Assembly: GCA_018889975.1 (NCBI GenBank)
Contig: CP076546.1
Location: 4,743,001 to 4,807,000, forward strand
Source of the DNA: Bacillus sp. NP157
Lineage (GTDB): Bacteria; Pseudomonadota; Gammaproteobacteria; Xanthomonadales; Rhodanobacteraceae
Reading direction: 5' to 3'
Length of the DNA stretch: 64,000 bases
The notes beneath the pieces were generated by a model. The model was not told the origin of the DNA, did no database searches, and was given only the letters and a program-made list of their open reading frames with translations. Positions 1-10,380 of this stretch are shown one piece after another. Numbering within the stretch: position 1 is the first letter of the stretch; each line of letters opens with the position of its first letter. The translations under genes and the position numbers were made by a program.

Positions 1-998
1 ACCGCGTCACCGCCGAGGAAATCGCCGAGGTGGTCGCCCGCTGGACCGGCATCCCGGTGTCGAAGATGCTGGAAGGCGAGCGCGAGAAGCTGCTGCACAT
101 GGAAGACGCGCTGCACTCGCGCGTGGTCGGCCAGGACGAAGCTGTCCGCGCCGTGTCCGATGCGATCCGCCGTGCCCGCGCCGGCCTGTCCGATCCGAAT
201 CGTCCGTATGGCTCGTTCCTCTTCCTGGGCCCCACCGGCGTCGGCAAGACCGAACTGTGCAAGGCCCTCGCCGACTTCCTGTTCGACACGCAGGACGCGA
301 TGGTCCGCATCGACATGAGTGAGTTCATGGAGAAGCATTCCGTGAGCCGTCTCGTCGGCGCGCCCCCGGGTTACGTCGGTTACGAAGAAGGCGGCTACCT
401 GACCGAAGCCGTGCGGCGTCGTCCCTACAGCGTGATCCTGCTCGATGAAGTCGAAAAGGCGCATCCCGATGTCTTCAACATCCTCCTGCAGGTGCTCGAC
501 GACGGTCGCCTGACCGACGGCCAGGGCCGCACGGTCGACTTCCGCAACACCGTCATCGTCATGACCTCGAACCTGGGCTCGAACCTGATCCAGGAACAGG
601 CCGGCGACAGCGAAGCCGACTACATGCAGATGAAGGCCTCCGTGCTCGGCGTGGTCCAGGCACACTTCCGCCCGGAGTTCATCAACCGCCTCGACGACCT
701 GGTGGTGTTCCGTCCGCTGGACAAACAGCAGATCCGCTCGATCGCACGCATCCAGCTCAGCTACCTGTCGAAGCGCCTGGCCGAACGCCAGCTGGGCTTC
801 GAACTGAGCGACGCCGCCCTCGACCTGCTCGGCAGCGCCGGCTTCGACCCCGTGTACGGTGCACGGCCGCTCAAGCGCGCCATCCAGCAACAACTGGAAA
901 ACCCGCTGGCCCAGCGCATCCTGCGTGGGGAGTACTCGCCTGGGCAGACCGTCAGGGTCGACTCGGACGGCAACCACATTACGTTTGCTGCTGTGTAG
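1..998 (+). CDS. clpB: ClpB disaggregase, C-terminal part (5' end outside window)
   Basis: C-terminal third of the ClpB AAA+ disaggregase, which works with DnaK to resolubilise aggregated protein in the cytoplasm. The frame is open from the first full codon at position 3, so the start lies upstream of the window. The second nucleotide-binding domain is visible: the lead-in [15 protein letters not shown], Walker A GPTGVGKT, Walker [12 protein letters not shown], the pore-loop region [13 protein letters not shown], the sensor region TSNLGSN, and the C-terminal ClpB small domain with the sensor-2 motif [11 protein letters not shown]. The identification is secure. The gene ends with TAG and is followed by a short tandem repeat and a REP, with no clear intrinsic terminator. 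Confidence 0.97.
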   Translation, partial: RVTAEEIAEVVARWTGIPVSKMLEGEREKLLHMEDALHSRVVGQDEAVRAVSDAIRRARAGLSDPNRPYGSFLFLGPTGVGKTELCKALADFLFDTQDAMVRIDMSEFMEKHSVSRLVGAPPGYVGYEEGGYLTEAVRRRPYSVILLDEVEKAHPDVFNILLQVLDDGRLTDGQGRTVDFRNTVIVMTSNLGSNLIQEQAGDSEADYMQMKASVLGVVQAHFRPEFINRLDDLVVFRPLDKQQIRSIARIQLSYLSKRLAERQLGFELSDAALDLLGSAGFDPVYGARPLKRAIQQQLENPLAQRILRGEYSPGQTVRVDSDGNHITFAAV

Positions 999-1000
999 GC

Positions 1001-1060
1001 GTGGTGCTGCTGGTTTTGTAACCGTGCTGCTGCCGGTTTTGTAATTGTGCTGCTGCCGTT
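1001..1060. repeat. 23-bp minisatellite downstream of clpB
   Basis: Two full imperfect copies (1001-1023 and 1024-1046) and one partial copy (1047-1060) of a 23-bp unit containing GTGCTGCTGCCGGTTTTGTAA. It starts two bases after the clpB stop codon and runs up to a REP element. No coding potential or terminator is apparent. Confidence 0.75.
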
Positions 1061-1066
1061 GATCGG

Positions 1067-1088
1067 TCGCGCGCAGGCGCGCTCCTAC
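1067..1088 (-). repeat. REP palindrome (GTAG type)
   Basis: Exact copy, on the minus strand, of the 22-bp consensus GTAGGAGCGCGCCTG followed by CGCGCGA. The GTAG head and GC-rich palindrome resemble the SMAG REPs of Stenotrophomonas. It lies between the ends of convergent clpB and the TonB receptor. Confidence 0.9.
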
Positions 1089-1117
1089 AGGGGGCGCGCC
1101 TGCGTGACGGGTGACCG

Positions 1118-3607
<2,490 letters not shown>

Positions 3608-3635
3608 CGATGGGTCCCCAGGGCGAGCAGTTGGC

Positions 3636-3677
3636 TCGCGAGGCGCGGCACGCCTCGCGACGCGGCCGACGGCCGCG
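3636..3677 (-). promoter_or_regulatory. Twin hairpins in the 5' leader of the TonB receptor
   Basis: Two adjacent perfect inverted repeats lie 29-70 nt upstream of the receptor ATG. The first is TCGCGAGGCG/CGCCTCGCGA (10-bp stem, 5-nt loop, 3636-3660). The second is CGCGGCC/GGCCGCG (7-bp stem, 3-nt loop, 3661-3677). Read on the minus strand neither is followed by a T-run, so they are not ordinary terminators. They may act in leader RNA stability or translation control. Function is inferred only from structure and position. Confidence 0.45.
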
Positions 3678-3764
3678 CTGGGAATGACGCTAGGCAGGGG
3701 TGCTGCGGCGCGTCAATACGACAGAATCTTTTGCGCCTTGTTGGGGCTATATGTGTAACTTCGG

Positions 3765-3779
3765 CCCTATAAAATAGGG
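3765..3779. promoter_or_regulatory. Palindrome CCCTAT-AAA-ATAGGG between divergent genes
   Basis: A perfect 6-bp inverted repeat with a 3-nt spacer, in an AT-rich island between the divergent TonB-receptor and FmdB genes. TATAAAAT within it resembles a -10 box on the plus strand. The 3608-3911 gap otherwise holds the hairpin pair and one REP. It is a candidate operator or promoter, not proven. Confidence 0.35.
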
Positions 3780-3834
3780 GTTGGCATGGAAATGGCTTTT
3801 TTACTCGTTTTGGTGCAATGCGGTGTGGGTGGGG

Positions 3835-3856
3835 TCGCGCGCAGGCGCGCTCCTAC
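3835..3856 (-). repeat. REP palindrome
   Basis: Exact minus-orientation copy of the 22-bp GTAG-headed REP, upstream of the FmdB-type gene. Confidence 0.9.
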
Positions 3857-3911
3857 TAAAGCGGGGGCGCTGGGACGATAATCGGCGGATTACGTTAAAG
3901 CGAAACCAGCC

Positions 3912-4220
3912 ATGCCCATTTACAAATTCCAGTGCCAGGCCTGCGGCCATCGTTTCGACCGCCTGCAGAAGATGGCCGACCCCGATCCGGCGAACTGCCC
4001 GTCCTGTGGCGAGCCGCGGGTCACCCGCCAGTTGAGCGCGCCGCAGTTCCGCCTGGCCGGCGGCGGCTGGTACGAGACCGACTTCAAGAAAGACGGCGAC
4101 AAGAAGCGCAACCTTGCCGAGGGCTCCTCGGGCGCGCCGGCACCGGCTCCCGCCCCGGCGGCCACACCGGCCCCGGCGCCTGCGCCAGCCCCTGCGCCGA
4201 GCGCCAAATCCGGCGACTAG
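3912..4220 (+). CDS. FmdB-family zinc-ribbon protein
   Basis: 102-residue FmdB-type putative regulatory zinc ribbon. The N-terminal domain MPIYKFQCQACGHRFDRLQK...CPSCGE has two CxxC knuckles (residues 8-11 and about 29-32), which should bind one zinc. The C-terminal third, from about residue 75, is an Ala-Pro low-complexity tail, longer and more repetitive than in many family members. The start is the ATG at 3912; a GATAAT -10-like box lies about 35 nt upstream. The role is unknown. In many proteobacteria a FmdB gene sits directly before aspS; here only the DUF3011 gene intervenes. Confidence 0.88.
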   Translation: MPIYKFQCQACGHRFDRLQKMADPDPANCPSCGEPRVTRQLSAPQFRLAGGGWYETDFKKDGDKKRNLAEGSSGAPAPAPAPAATPAPAPAPAPAPSAKSGD

Positions 4221-4336
4221 ACGACCGACTCGTCGTGAACATTACGACGTCATCGTTTTCTTGCGATCCGTTCAATCAGCGTTTCGGATGATTCCGATAG
4301 TTTCTGCGGCACATCATCGAAAGGATTTACCGGGTC

Positions 4337-4879
4337 ATGAAACGCCTGCTTGGATTGGTTGCGATGCTCGCGCTCGGCGCGGGCCTGTTCATGGCTCCCC
4401 ACGCCGCCCATGCGCAGCGTGGCGGCGACACCGTCAATTGCTATAGCGACAACGGCAAGCGCTCGTACTGCCGGGTGCCGTGGCGCGACGCCCGCCTGGT
4501 TCGCCAGGACTCCAAGACCGCCTGCATCCGCGGCCGCACCTGGGACATGGACCGCGGTGGCCTGTGGGTGGACGACGGTTGCCGCGGCATCTTCCAGGAA
4601 GCCGGTGGCTGGGGCGGTGGTGGCCGTCCGGGCTGGGACGACGGCCGGCCGGGCTACGGTGGCGGCGGTCGCCCGGGTTACGGCGGTGGCGGGCAGATCG
4701 TCAGCTGCGACAGTAACGACGGCAAGCGCGTGTATTGCCGCTGGCCGATCGGCCGTGGCGCGCGCCTGGTCGAGCAGACCTCGAAGAGCGATTGCCGCGA
4801 GGGGTATAGCTACGGGTTCACCCGGGACGGGATCTGGGCGGACCGTGGGTGCCGGGGGAAGTTTGATATTGGTCGGTGA
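4337..4879 (+). CDS. Secreted DUF3011 protein
   Basis: 180-residue exported protein with a signal peptide (about 1-26, ending AHA-Q). Two DUF3011-like repeats (about 30-85 and 118-178), each with paired cysteines and W/R-rich motifs (NGKRSYCRVPW / DGKRVYCRWPI; WVDDGCRG / WADRGCRG), flank a glycine-rich hinge GGGGRPGYGGGG. It is predicted periplasmic or secreted, with probable disulfides. The family is common in Xanthomonadaceae but has no established function. A terminator at 5001-5036 could end its transcript. Confidence 0.85.
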   Translation: MKRLLGLVAMLALGAGLFMAPHAAHAQRGGDTVNCYSDNGKRSYCRVPWRDARLVRQDSKTACIRGRTWDMDRGGLWVDDGCRGIFQEAGGWGGGGRPGWDDGRPGYGGGGRPGYGGGGQIVSCDSNDGKRVYCRWPIGRGARLVEQTSKSDCREGYSYGFTRDGIWADRGCRGKFDIGR

Positions 4880-4953
4880 GACATTGGGCGCTGATATCGG
4901 GCCCTGATATCGGTCGCTGAAGGGTGGAGTGGCGCTTCGTCGCGTTGTTGGAT

Positions 4954-4975
4954 TCGCGCGCGGGCGCGCTCCTAC
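4954..4975 (-). repeat. REP palindrome (variant)
   Basis: Minus-orientation copy of the 22-bp REP with one change in the loop (CCC instead of CCT, seen as GGG here). It lies between the DUF3011 gene and aspS. Confidence 0.88.
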
Positions 4976-5000
4976 AGGGGGTGGTGGTGGGGGTCTGGGG

Positions 5001-5036
5001 CCCCGGGTCGTGGTACGATCCGGGGTCTTTTATTTT
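5001..5036 (+). terminator. Intrinsic terminator or attenuator in front of aspS
   Basis: An 11-bp stem with one G-U pair (CCCCGGGTCGT, loop GGT, ACGATCCGGGG; 5001-5025) is followed at once by TCTTTTATTTT. This is a textbook rho-independent terminator, ending only 26 nt before the aspS ATG. The 3' arm also contains TGGTACGAT, which reads as an extended -10 promoter box. The site could end the DUF3011 transcript and also start aspS, or attenuate aspS read-through. Confidence 0.7.
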
Positions 5037-5062
5037 GCATTGCACCGCGGAGCCCCAAGCGC

Positions 5063-6835
5063 ATGCGCACCCATTTTTGCGGCCTCATCGACGAGTCCCT
5101 GGTCGGCCAGGAAGTCACCCTGTGTGGCTGGGTCAACACCCTGCGCCTGCAGAGCCACGTGGCCTTTGTCGACCTGCGCGACCACGAGGGCATCGCCCAG
5201 CTGGTGATCGAGCGCGATAACGCCGGGGCCTTCGCCGTCGCGGGCGAGCTGGGTTACGAGTACGTGGTCAAGGTCACCGGCCAGGTCCGTAAGCGCCTGT
5301 CGGTCAACGACAAGCTGAAGACCGGCACGGTCGAAGTGCTGGCCGACAAGGTCGAGATCCTCAATGCCGCGCGCGACCTGCCGTTCGCGCTGCACGAGAA
5401 CCCGAACGAGGACATGCGGATGACCTACCGCTACCTCGACCTGCGTCGCCCGGACATGCAGAAGATGATGCGCACGCGCACCGCGCTGGTCCGCGAGCTG
5501 CGCCGCTACCTGGACACCGCCGGATTCCAGGACATCGAAACCCCGATCCTGACCAAGGCCACGCCGGAAGGCGCGCGCGACTACCTGGTGCCCAGCCGCG
5601 TGCACCCGGGCCAGTTCTACGCGCTGCCGCAGTCGCCGCAGCTGTTCAAGCAGATCCTGATGATGGCCGGCTTCGATCGCTACTATCAGATCGCCCGCTG
5701 CTTCCGCGACGAAGACCTGCGCGCCGACCGCCAGCCGGAATTCACCCAGCTCGACCTGGAGTTCGCCTTCGTCGAAGAGCGCGACGTGCAGGACTTCGTC
5801 GAGAACCTGATCCGCCACGTGTTCCGTGAGGTCCGTGGCGTGGAGCTGGACGCCAGCTTCCCGCGCATGACCTACGAAGAGGCCATGCGCCGCTTCGGCT
5901 CGGACAAGCCCGACCTGCGCATCGCCCTGGAGCTGACCGACATCGCCGAGGCGGTGAAGCACGTCGACTTCAAGGTGTTCGCCGAGCCCGCCAACGACCC
6001 GGCCGGCCGCGTGGCCGCGTTGCGTGTCCCCGGTGCGGCGGATCTGTCGCGCAAGGACATCGATGTCCTCACCGAATACGCCGGGCGTTACGGCGCGAAG
6101 GGCCTGGCCTGGCTGAAGGTCGACGACCTGGCCAAGGGCCGCGAGGGCATTACCTCGCCGGTGGCCAAGTTCCTCGACGACGCCGCGCTCAACCAGGTGC
6201 TGTCGCTCACGGGCGCCGGCAACGGCGACATCGTGTTCTTCGGGGCCGGCCGCTGGAAGGTCGTGACCGACTTCATGGGCGCGCTGCGGATCAAGCTGGG
6301 CCGCGATCGTGGCCTGGTGGAAAACAGCTGGAAGCCGCTGTGGGTCACCGATTTCCCGATGTTCGAGTGGGACGAGGAGGAGAAGCGCTTCGTGGCGCTG
6401 CACCACCCGTTCACCGCGCCGAACATCGACGACATCGCCGACCTGCGCGCCAACGCCGCCGTGGCCCTGAGCCGTGGCTACGACATGGTGCTCAACGGTA
6501 ACGAGATCGGTGGCGGTTCGATCCGTATCCACCGTCCGGAGATGCAGAGCGCCGTGTTCGAGCTGCTCGGCATCGGCACGGAAGAGGCGGAGGCCAAGTT
6601 TGGCTTCCTGCTCAAGGCCCTGCGCATGGGCGCGCCGCCCCACGGCGGCCTGGCCTTCGGCATCGACCGCATCGCCGCGCTGATGGCGGGCACGGAGTCC
6701 ATCCGCGACGTCATCGCGTTCCCGAAGACCACCAGCGCGCAGGACCTGATGACCGACGCCCCGTCGATGGTCTCGGCCCCGCAGCTGAAGGAGCTGCACG
6801 TCCGCGTGGACGCGGCGGAGCCGTTGAAGGCCTGA
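5063..6835 (+). CDS. aspS: Aspartyl-tRNA synthetase
   Basis: 590-residue bacterial-type AspRS, which charges tRNA-Asp. It has the N-terminal OB-fold anticodon-binding domain (about 1-105, starting [24 protein letters not shown]), class II motif 2 [16 protein letters not shown] (about 214-229), the bacterial GAD insertion (about 285-420) and motif 3 [13 protein letters not shown] (about 529-541). Length is normal. It is followed 17 bp later by a hydrolase gene, probably cotranscribed. See 5001-5036 for the unusual leader. Confidence 0.97.
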   Translation: MRTHFCGLIDESLVGQEVTLCGWVNTLRLQSHVAFVDLRDHEGIAQLVIERDNAGAFAVAGELGYEYVVKVTGQVRKRLSVNDKLKTGTVEVLADKVEILNAARDLPFALHENPNEDMRMTYRYLDLRRPDMQKMMRTRTALVRELRRYLDTAGFQDIETPILTKATPEGARDYLVPSRVHPGQFYALPQSPQLFKQILMMAGFDRYYQIARCFRDEDLRADRQPEFTQLDLEFAFVEERDVQDFVENLIRHVFREVRGVELDASFPRMTYEEAMRRFGSDKPDLRIALELTDIAEAVKHVDFKVFAEPANDPAGRVAALRVPGAADLSRKDIDVLTEYAGRYGAKGLAWLKVDDLAKGREGITSPVAKFLDDAALNQVLSLTGAGNGDIVFFGAGRWKVVTDFMGALRIKLGRDRGLVENSWKPLWVTDFPMFEWDEEEKRFVALHHPFTAPNIDDIADLRANAAVALSRGYDMVLNGNEIGGGSIRIHRPEMQSAVFELLGIGTEEAEAKFGFLLKALRMGAPPHGGLAFGIDRIAALMAGTESIRDVIAFPKTTSAQDLMTDAPSMVSAPQLKELHVRVDAAEPLKA

Positions 6836-6852
6836 TCGGGACGTATCCGTCG

Positions 6853-7482
6853 ATGACTGCCGCAGCACCTGACGTCGTCCTGCTCCACGGTTTGTGGATG
6901 CGGGGCTTCGCCATGGCCATGCTCCATCGGCGGCTGCGCGAGGAAGGCTTCAAGGTCCATCAGTTCGAATACATGAGCGTGGCCGCACCGCCGGAGCAGG
7001 CGATCGACCGCCTGCGTCGACGGATCCGCTCGCTGGCGCCCGGCCCCGTGCACGTGGTCGGGCACAGCCTGGGCGGGATCCTGGCCTTGCTGGCCTGCCG
7101 CGACATGGCGGATCCAGAGGGGCGGATCGTCTGCCTGGGTTCGCCGTTGAACGGCAGCGGCGCGGCCCGTGGCCTGACCCATCACTGGGGTGGCGATGTG
7201 TTGCTCGGCCGTTCGCGCGAGTTGCTGTCGCATGGCCTGGACCACTGGGATGGTCCGCGCGAGGTGGGGATGATCGCCGGTCGCCAGCAGGTGGGCCTGG
7301 GTTCGCTGATCGGTGACGTCGGCAGTGAGCACGACGGTTCGGTCGGCGTGGAGGAGACCCGCCTGCCGGGCCTCGCCGACCACTGCATCCTCGAAACCAG
7401 CCACTCCGGCATGCTCGTCTCCGCCGACGTAGCCCGCCAGGCCGCCCATTTCCTCCGCCAGGGCCGCTTCGAGCCCCTGTAG
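6853..7482 (+). CDS. Alpha/beta-hydrolase (lipase-like)
   Basis: 209-residue cytoplasmic alpha/beta hydrolase. It has the oxyanion-loop start VVLLHGLWM (residues 8-16), nucleophile elbow GHSLGG (about 74-79), a C-terminal catalytic His candidate in SHSGML (about 185), and no signal peptide. The substrate is unknown; PGAP1/lipase-like folds look similar. It follows aspS by 17 bp. Its stop codon, TAG at 7480-7482, lies inside the GTAG head of a REP, so the terminal residues EPL are set by the repeat junction. Confidence 0.85.
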   Translation: MTAAAPDVVLLHGLWMRGFAMAMLHRRLREEGFKVHQFEYMSVAAPPEQAIDRLRRRIRSLAPGPVHVVGHSLGGILALLACRDMADPEGRIVCLGSPLNGSGAARGLTHHWGGDVLLGRSRELLSHGLDHWDGPREVGMIAGRQQVGLGSLIGDVGSEHDGSVGVEETRLPGLADHCILETSHSGMLVSADVARQAAHFLRQGRFEPL

Positions 7483-7500
7483 GAGCGCGCCCGCGCGCGA
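7479..7500 (+). repeat. REP palindrome overlapping a stop codon
   Basis: Plus-orientation REP (variant CCC centre). Its GTAG head supplies the TAG stop of the upstream hydrolase: the G is the third base of the last sense codon. Confidence 0.9.
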
Positions 7501-7522
7501 TTGGGGTGTCCTCGATATCCAA

Positions 7523-7589
7523 CCTCCCCGCAGCGCTCGAACGTGGTCGCAGGAAGAGCCCTCGGCGCCTACCCTCGCTGCTCAAACAG
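7523..7589 (-). repeat. Dispersed ~65-bp intergenic repeat, copy 1
   Basis: Read on the minus strand this stretch (core GAGCAGCGAGGGTAGGCGCC then GAGGGCT) matches 10639-10708 on the plus strand over about 65 bp with scattered mismatches. It also matches a shorter inverted copy at 7774-7803. It is a second repeat family, distinct from the REP. The gap 7501-7822 contains these copies, the hairpin GGGCTGCTCCGCAGCCC (about 7613-7629) and the palindrome GGCCGGCCATCGTGGCCGGCC (about 7708-7728), and no convincing gene. Confidence 0.65.
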
Positions 7590-7773
7590 CGTTCTGGCGT
7601 GCGACAGGGAGGGGCTGCTCCGCAGCCCGTTTCCTTATCTGGCCTACGGCCGCGCACCGGGTGCCGGGCGGAGGTTCTTGATTCGGCATCCTGCCTCAAC
7701 AAGAACGGCCGGCCATCGTGGCCGGCCCCCTTCGGGCTTTTTCCGCCCGGCCCCCTCGCCGCCACGAACTCGC

Positions 7774-7803
7774 CTCGAGGGTAGGCGCCGAGGGCTCTTC
7801 CTC
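7774..7803 (+). repeat. Dispersed intergenic repeat, copy 2 (partial)
   Basis: Plus-strand partial copy of the repeat at 7523-7589 (core CGAGGGTAGGCGCCGAGGGC). It forms a long-range inverted pair with copy 1 across about 185 bp. Confidence 0.6.
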
Positions 7804-7822
7804 ACCACAGCGGCGAGGTTGT

Positions 7823-7844
7823 GTAGGAGCGCGCCTGCGCGCGA
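7823..7844 (+). repeat. REP palindrome
   Basis: Exact plus-orientation 22-bp REP. It faces the interrupted minus-orientation REP at 7994, making an inverted pair (REPIN-like) about 150 bp apart. Confidence 0.9.
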
Positions 7845-7877
7845 TGGGGGCTGCCGAACGACGGCAAATGCCGTGGT

Positions 7878-7919
7878 CCAAACCCAAAACCCAAAACCCA
7901 AAACCCAACACCAAAAACC
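7878..7919. repeat. AAAACCC heptanucleotide microsatellite
   Basis: Four to five tandem copies of CCCAAAA, degenerating at the 3' end, in non-coding DNA between two REPs. It is low complexity and probably length-variable. Confidence 0.8.
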
Positions 7920-7993
7920 ATCGAAACGATGCCATTTGAGCGAATTCGCACCAGTCGCCGACAATGTCCCGTCATCCCCGCCCTGTTGGCCAA

Positions 7994-8005
7994 TCGCGCG
8001 CAGGC
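7994..8005 (-). repeat. Left half of a REP split by IS3
   Basis: TCGCGCGCAGGC, the first 12 bases of a minus-orientation REP, ending in the GGC target duplication at 8003-8005. The rest of the REP resumes after the IS at 9229-9241. Confidence 0.9.
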
Positions 8006-8065
8006 TGTAGTGGCCTAATTCCCATGGACCACGAGGTAGGAGCAAACTTTCTACCGAGGTGATCC

Positions 8066-8362
8066 ATGGGATATCGAGTTGTAGACCCTTCTGTGCAGAA
8101 GGAAGCCGTACGCCTGGTGGTGGACCAGGGGCAGCCGGTGTTGGCTGTGTGCAAGATGTTTGGGCTGGGTCCCACTGCGCTTAGGCGCTGGGTGGCTGCC
8201 GAGCGCGAGCGTCGGAGCCATCCGCCTGGCAAGGCCGAGCAGGACAAGGAAATGGCCGCGCTTCGCAAACGCGTTGCCCAGTTGGAGGGCGAGGTCGAAT
8301 TCCTAAAAAAATTCGATGCCCTTCTCCAAAATCCGCCGCCTGGCTGGTCACGCAAGCGGTAG
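8066..8362 (+). CDS. IS3-family OrfA (helix-turn-helix)
   Basis: 98-residue OrfA. The N-terminal helix-turn-helix (QKEAVRLVVDQGQPVLAVCKMFGLGPTALRRW, about 11-42; given here only as a region description) binds the IS ends, and a leucine-zipper-like coil follows (MAALRKRVAQLEGEVEFLKK, about 64-82). Alone it is usually regulatory. About 1 in several ribosomes is expected to shift -1 at the A7 run 8305-8311 into the orfB frame. Confidence 0.92.
   Translation: MGYRVVDPSVQKEAVRLVVDQGQPVLAVCKMFGLGPTALRRWVAAERERRSHPPGKAEQDKEMAALRKRVAQLEGEVEFLKKFDALLQNPPPGWSRKR
8305..8311 (+). other. Programmed -1 frameshift site (A AAA AAA)
   Basis: The orfA codons here read CTA AAA AAA TTC, so A7 forms the slippery heptamer A_AAA_AAA. 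A -1 shift continues in the orfB frame from ATT at 8311 with no stop until 9189, giving the OrfAB fusion. Frameshifting by this heptamer is well established in IS3 elements. Confidence 0.88.
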
Positions 8363-8403
8363 ATGCGGCGAGGGGCACGATCCCGGTAAGGCGGGCTTGC
8401 GCG

Positions 8404-9189
8404 GTGGCGGGCGTGTCCCGCAGCAGCTACTACGCCGGGCGGCGCGAGCGACGCGAGCGGACGATCGGGCCGGTGCTAGCCAAGGCTGCGCGGACGTTAC
8501 ACGAGCAGGGGCGATGCAGCCTGGGGTCGCGCCGGCTGTCGGCGAGCTTGCGTAATCAGGGCCATGACGTTGGTCGCTACAGGGCCCGGACCCTGATCAA
8601 ACAGCTGGGCCTGAAGCGTCGGCGCCGCCCGTACGCCCACTATCGACGAGCGACCAAGCCAGCCATCGTGGCCGACAACGACCTCAATCGCGAGTTTGAT
8701 CCTGCCGCGCCGGATGTGGCCTGGGCCGGTGACATCACGCAGGTTCGGGTGGGGCGGCGATGGCTGTATATCGCCATCGTGATGGACCTGTTTTCCCGGC
8801 GCATCGTGGGCTGGGCAACCGGCTCGATGGCCGATGCCTACCTGGCCGAGCAGGCTCTGGAGCTGGCACTGGCGCACCGGCAACCGCAGGGGCCACTGCT
8901 GTTCCACTCCGACCAGGGCTGCCAGTACAGCGCGCAACGATTCGTCGACTTCCTCGCCCGGCGATCCATCCGGCAGAGCATGAGTCGCCGCGGAAACTGC
9001 TGGGATAACGCTGTCGTCGAACGCTTCTTCCACACCCTGAAACACGAATGGATGCCGACCAGTGGCTACGCGACGTTCGACGAGGCCACGAAGGACTTCT
9101 CCAGCTTCCTGATCTATTACGACCAGCAGCGGCCGCACTCGCGGCTAAACGACGTGCCGCCAGCCACCTTCGAGTGGCTGGCGGCATAA
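8404..9189 (+). CDS. IS3-family OrfB transposase (DDE integrase core)
   Basis: Catalytic part of the transposase. The orfB frame is open from 8311 in the frameshift fusion; the first in-frame start-like codon is at 8404. DDE residues are visible in DVAWAGDITQV (first Asp), FHSDQGCQY (second Asp) and GNCWDNAVVERFFHTLKHEW (Glu). It also has the HTH_21-like segment SRSSYYAGRRER. It is full length and intact, expressed as OrfAB by -1 frameshifting. Confidence 0.93.
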   Translation: MAGVSRSSYYAGRRERRERTIGPVLAKAARTLHEQGRCSLGSRRLSASLRNQGHDVGRYRARTLIKQLGLKRRRRPYAHYRRATKPAIVADNDLNREFDPAAPDVAWAGDITQVRVGRRWLYIAIVMDLFSRRIVGWATGSMADAYLAEQALELALAHRQPQGPLLFHSDQGCQYSAQRFVDFLARRSIRQSMSRRGNCWDNAVVERFFHTLKHEWMPTSGYATFDEATKDFSSFLIYYDQQRPHSRLNDVPPATFEWLAA

Positions 9190-9228
9190 AACGCCTACGG
9201 CGTGGTCCACGAGGACTTGACCACTACA

Positions 9229-9241
9229 GGCGCGCTCCTAC
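9229..9241 (-). repeat. Right half of the REP split by IS3
   Basis: GGC target duplicate (9229-9231) plus GCGCTCCTAC, completing the REP begun at 7994. Confidence 0.9.
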
Positions 9242-9281
9242 AGGAGCCTACGTAGCGGCGTTGTAGATACTCTCTTCCCGG

Positions 9282-10277
9282 TCAACCCTGCCTAAGGTGC
9301 TCTGGGCTAAAAAGCTTGGTGACGTCGAAGTTTTCGTTGTCGCGCAGGCAAGCCCAGAGCCCGGTGAGGTATTTGCGCATGACTGCCGCGAGGGCCTGGC
9401 GCTTGGCCTTTCCGCGACGAAGCAGCTGTTCGTAGAAGGCTTTGACCAAGGGGTCGTAGCGCACGGCAACCAGCGCAGGCATGTACATGCCTGCGCGCAG
9501 GTAGGTGTTTCCGCCCTTGCTTAGCCGCGGCCGTCCGTGGACGCTCGTGCCCGATTGGGTGTGACAAACGTCCAGGCCCGCATGGCGGCTGACCTGCGGC
9601 GCTTTCATAGTGCTGGGAAGCATGGCCAGTTCAGCGAGTACCGCCATCGCCGAGACCTCGGCGATGCCCGGGGCTGCGGTCATGTGGCGAAGCTGGGCTT
9701 GGCGCACCGGATCGGTGTCGATCTGCTGGCGCATCGCACCGCGCAGGCGTTCGATGCGCCGATCGAGGGTGGCGACGGCCTCGGTTTCGTCCTCGAGCAG
9801 CAGCACATGCGTGCCCTTCTTGGCAGTCAGGGCGTGCAGGCGGTTCTTCGCGCGGACCCGCTCCCCCAACAGCCGGTTCACCTGCCGTCCCAGGTCCCGC
9901 AGGGCCAGGTCCGCCTGCTCCGGTGCGATCCAGCGTGCCGGCTTGAGCGCCTCGCCATACTCGGCAAGCAACCCCGCATCGATCGTGTCGGTCTTGGTGC
10001 CCTTGAGCTTGAGCTGGGCGAACCGCTTGGCACTGCGCGGGTTGATGACCGAGACCGGCAATCCAGCCCGATCCAGCGCGATGGCCAGGTCCAGGTGATA
10101 GATCCCGGTCGCTTCCATCACCACCCAGGAAGGCCGTAAATCCAGAAGCTTCCTGGCCAGCCGTGCATGTCCTGCCGGGGTTTGCTCGAACTTCCCCAGC
10201 GCAACACCCTTGCCGTTGTCATACGAGGCCACGGCGCAGTCGCGCGCGCTGACGTCCAATCCGATCGACATGACCAT
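9282..10277 (-). CDS. IS110-family DEDD transposase/recombinase
   Basis: 331-residue IS110 transposase. The N-terminal RuvC-like DEDD domain shows SIGLDVSARDC (Asp8), VVMEATGIYHL (Glu) and KTDTIDAGLLAEYG (Asp pair). The C-terminal Transposase_20 part has the helix-hairpin-like TAAPGIAEVSAMAVLAELA and the GRPRLSKGGNTYLR motif with the conserved serine. Intact. The start at 10277 or the in-frame ATG at 10271; AAGGG sits 6 nt before the latter. IS110 enzymes are guided by a bridge RNA from the non-coding end. Confidence 0.92.
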   Translation of the reverse strand: MVMSIGLDVSARDCAVASYDNGKGVALGKFEQTPAGHARLARKLLDLRPSWVVMEATGIYHLDLAIALDRAGLPVSVINPRSAKRFAQLKLKGTKTDTIDAGLLAEYGEALKPARWIAPEQADLALRDLGRQVNRLLGERVRAKNRLHALTAKKGTHVLLLEDETEAVATLDRRIERLRGAMRQQIDTDPVRQAQLRHMTAAPGIAEVSAMAVLAELAMLPSTMKAPQVSRHAGLDVCHTQSGTSVHGRPRLSKGGNTYLRAGMYMPALVAVRYDPLVKAFYEQLLRRGKAKRQALAAVMRKYLTGLWACLRDNENFDVTKLFSPEHLRQG

Positions 10278-10380
10278 CCCTTACATCCTCCGCGAGTTAG
10301 CGTGAGAATGGATCCGGCTCCCCGACCCCGCATTTTTTGCCCCTGCAACCTTGTATGCGAAGTCCCTCGCGGGCTTCTGG
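10278..10380 (-). ncRNA. Candidate bridge-RNA region of the IS110 element
   Basis: The non-coding end upstream of the transposase. In IS110-group elements this end encodes a structured bridge RNA that pairs with target and donor DNA (established for IS621). Here there are about 100 bp with GC-rich self-complementary stretches and an ATTTTTTG run. The assignment rests on position only; loops and guide sequences could not be resolved by eye. Confidence 0.35.

Larger units (their letters stand above)
8006..9228 (+). mobile_element. IS3-family insertion sequence, 1223 bp, inside a REP
   Basis: The ends are imperfect 28-bp inverted repeats (TGTAGTGG... and ...CCACTACA; 22 of 28 positions match, including the distal TGGACCACG blocks). 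GGC is duplicated on both sides (8003-8005 and 9229-9231), a 3-bp target duplication usual for IS3. Removing the IS and one GGC rebuilds a perfect REP. Two overlapping frames (orfA, orfB) with a slippery A7 make the transposase. It looks intact and recent. Confidence 0.95.

Noticed and set aside
5030-6868. 612-codon frame antisense to aspS
   Set aside because: Shadow of aspS, which has all class II synthetase motifs.
7860-7960. Telomere-like AAAACCC run considered as a CRISPR or functional array
   Set aside because: The units are only 7 bp with no spacers; it is a simple microsatellite. No CRISPR array was found anywhere in the window.
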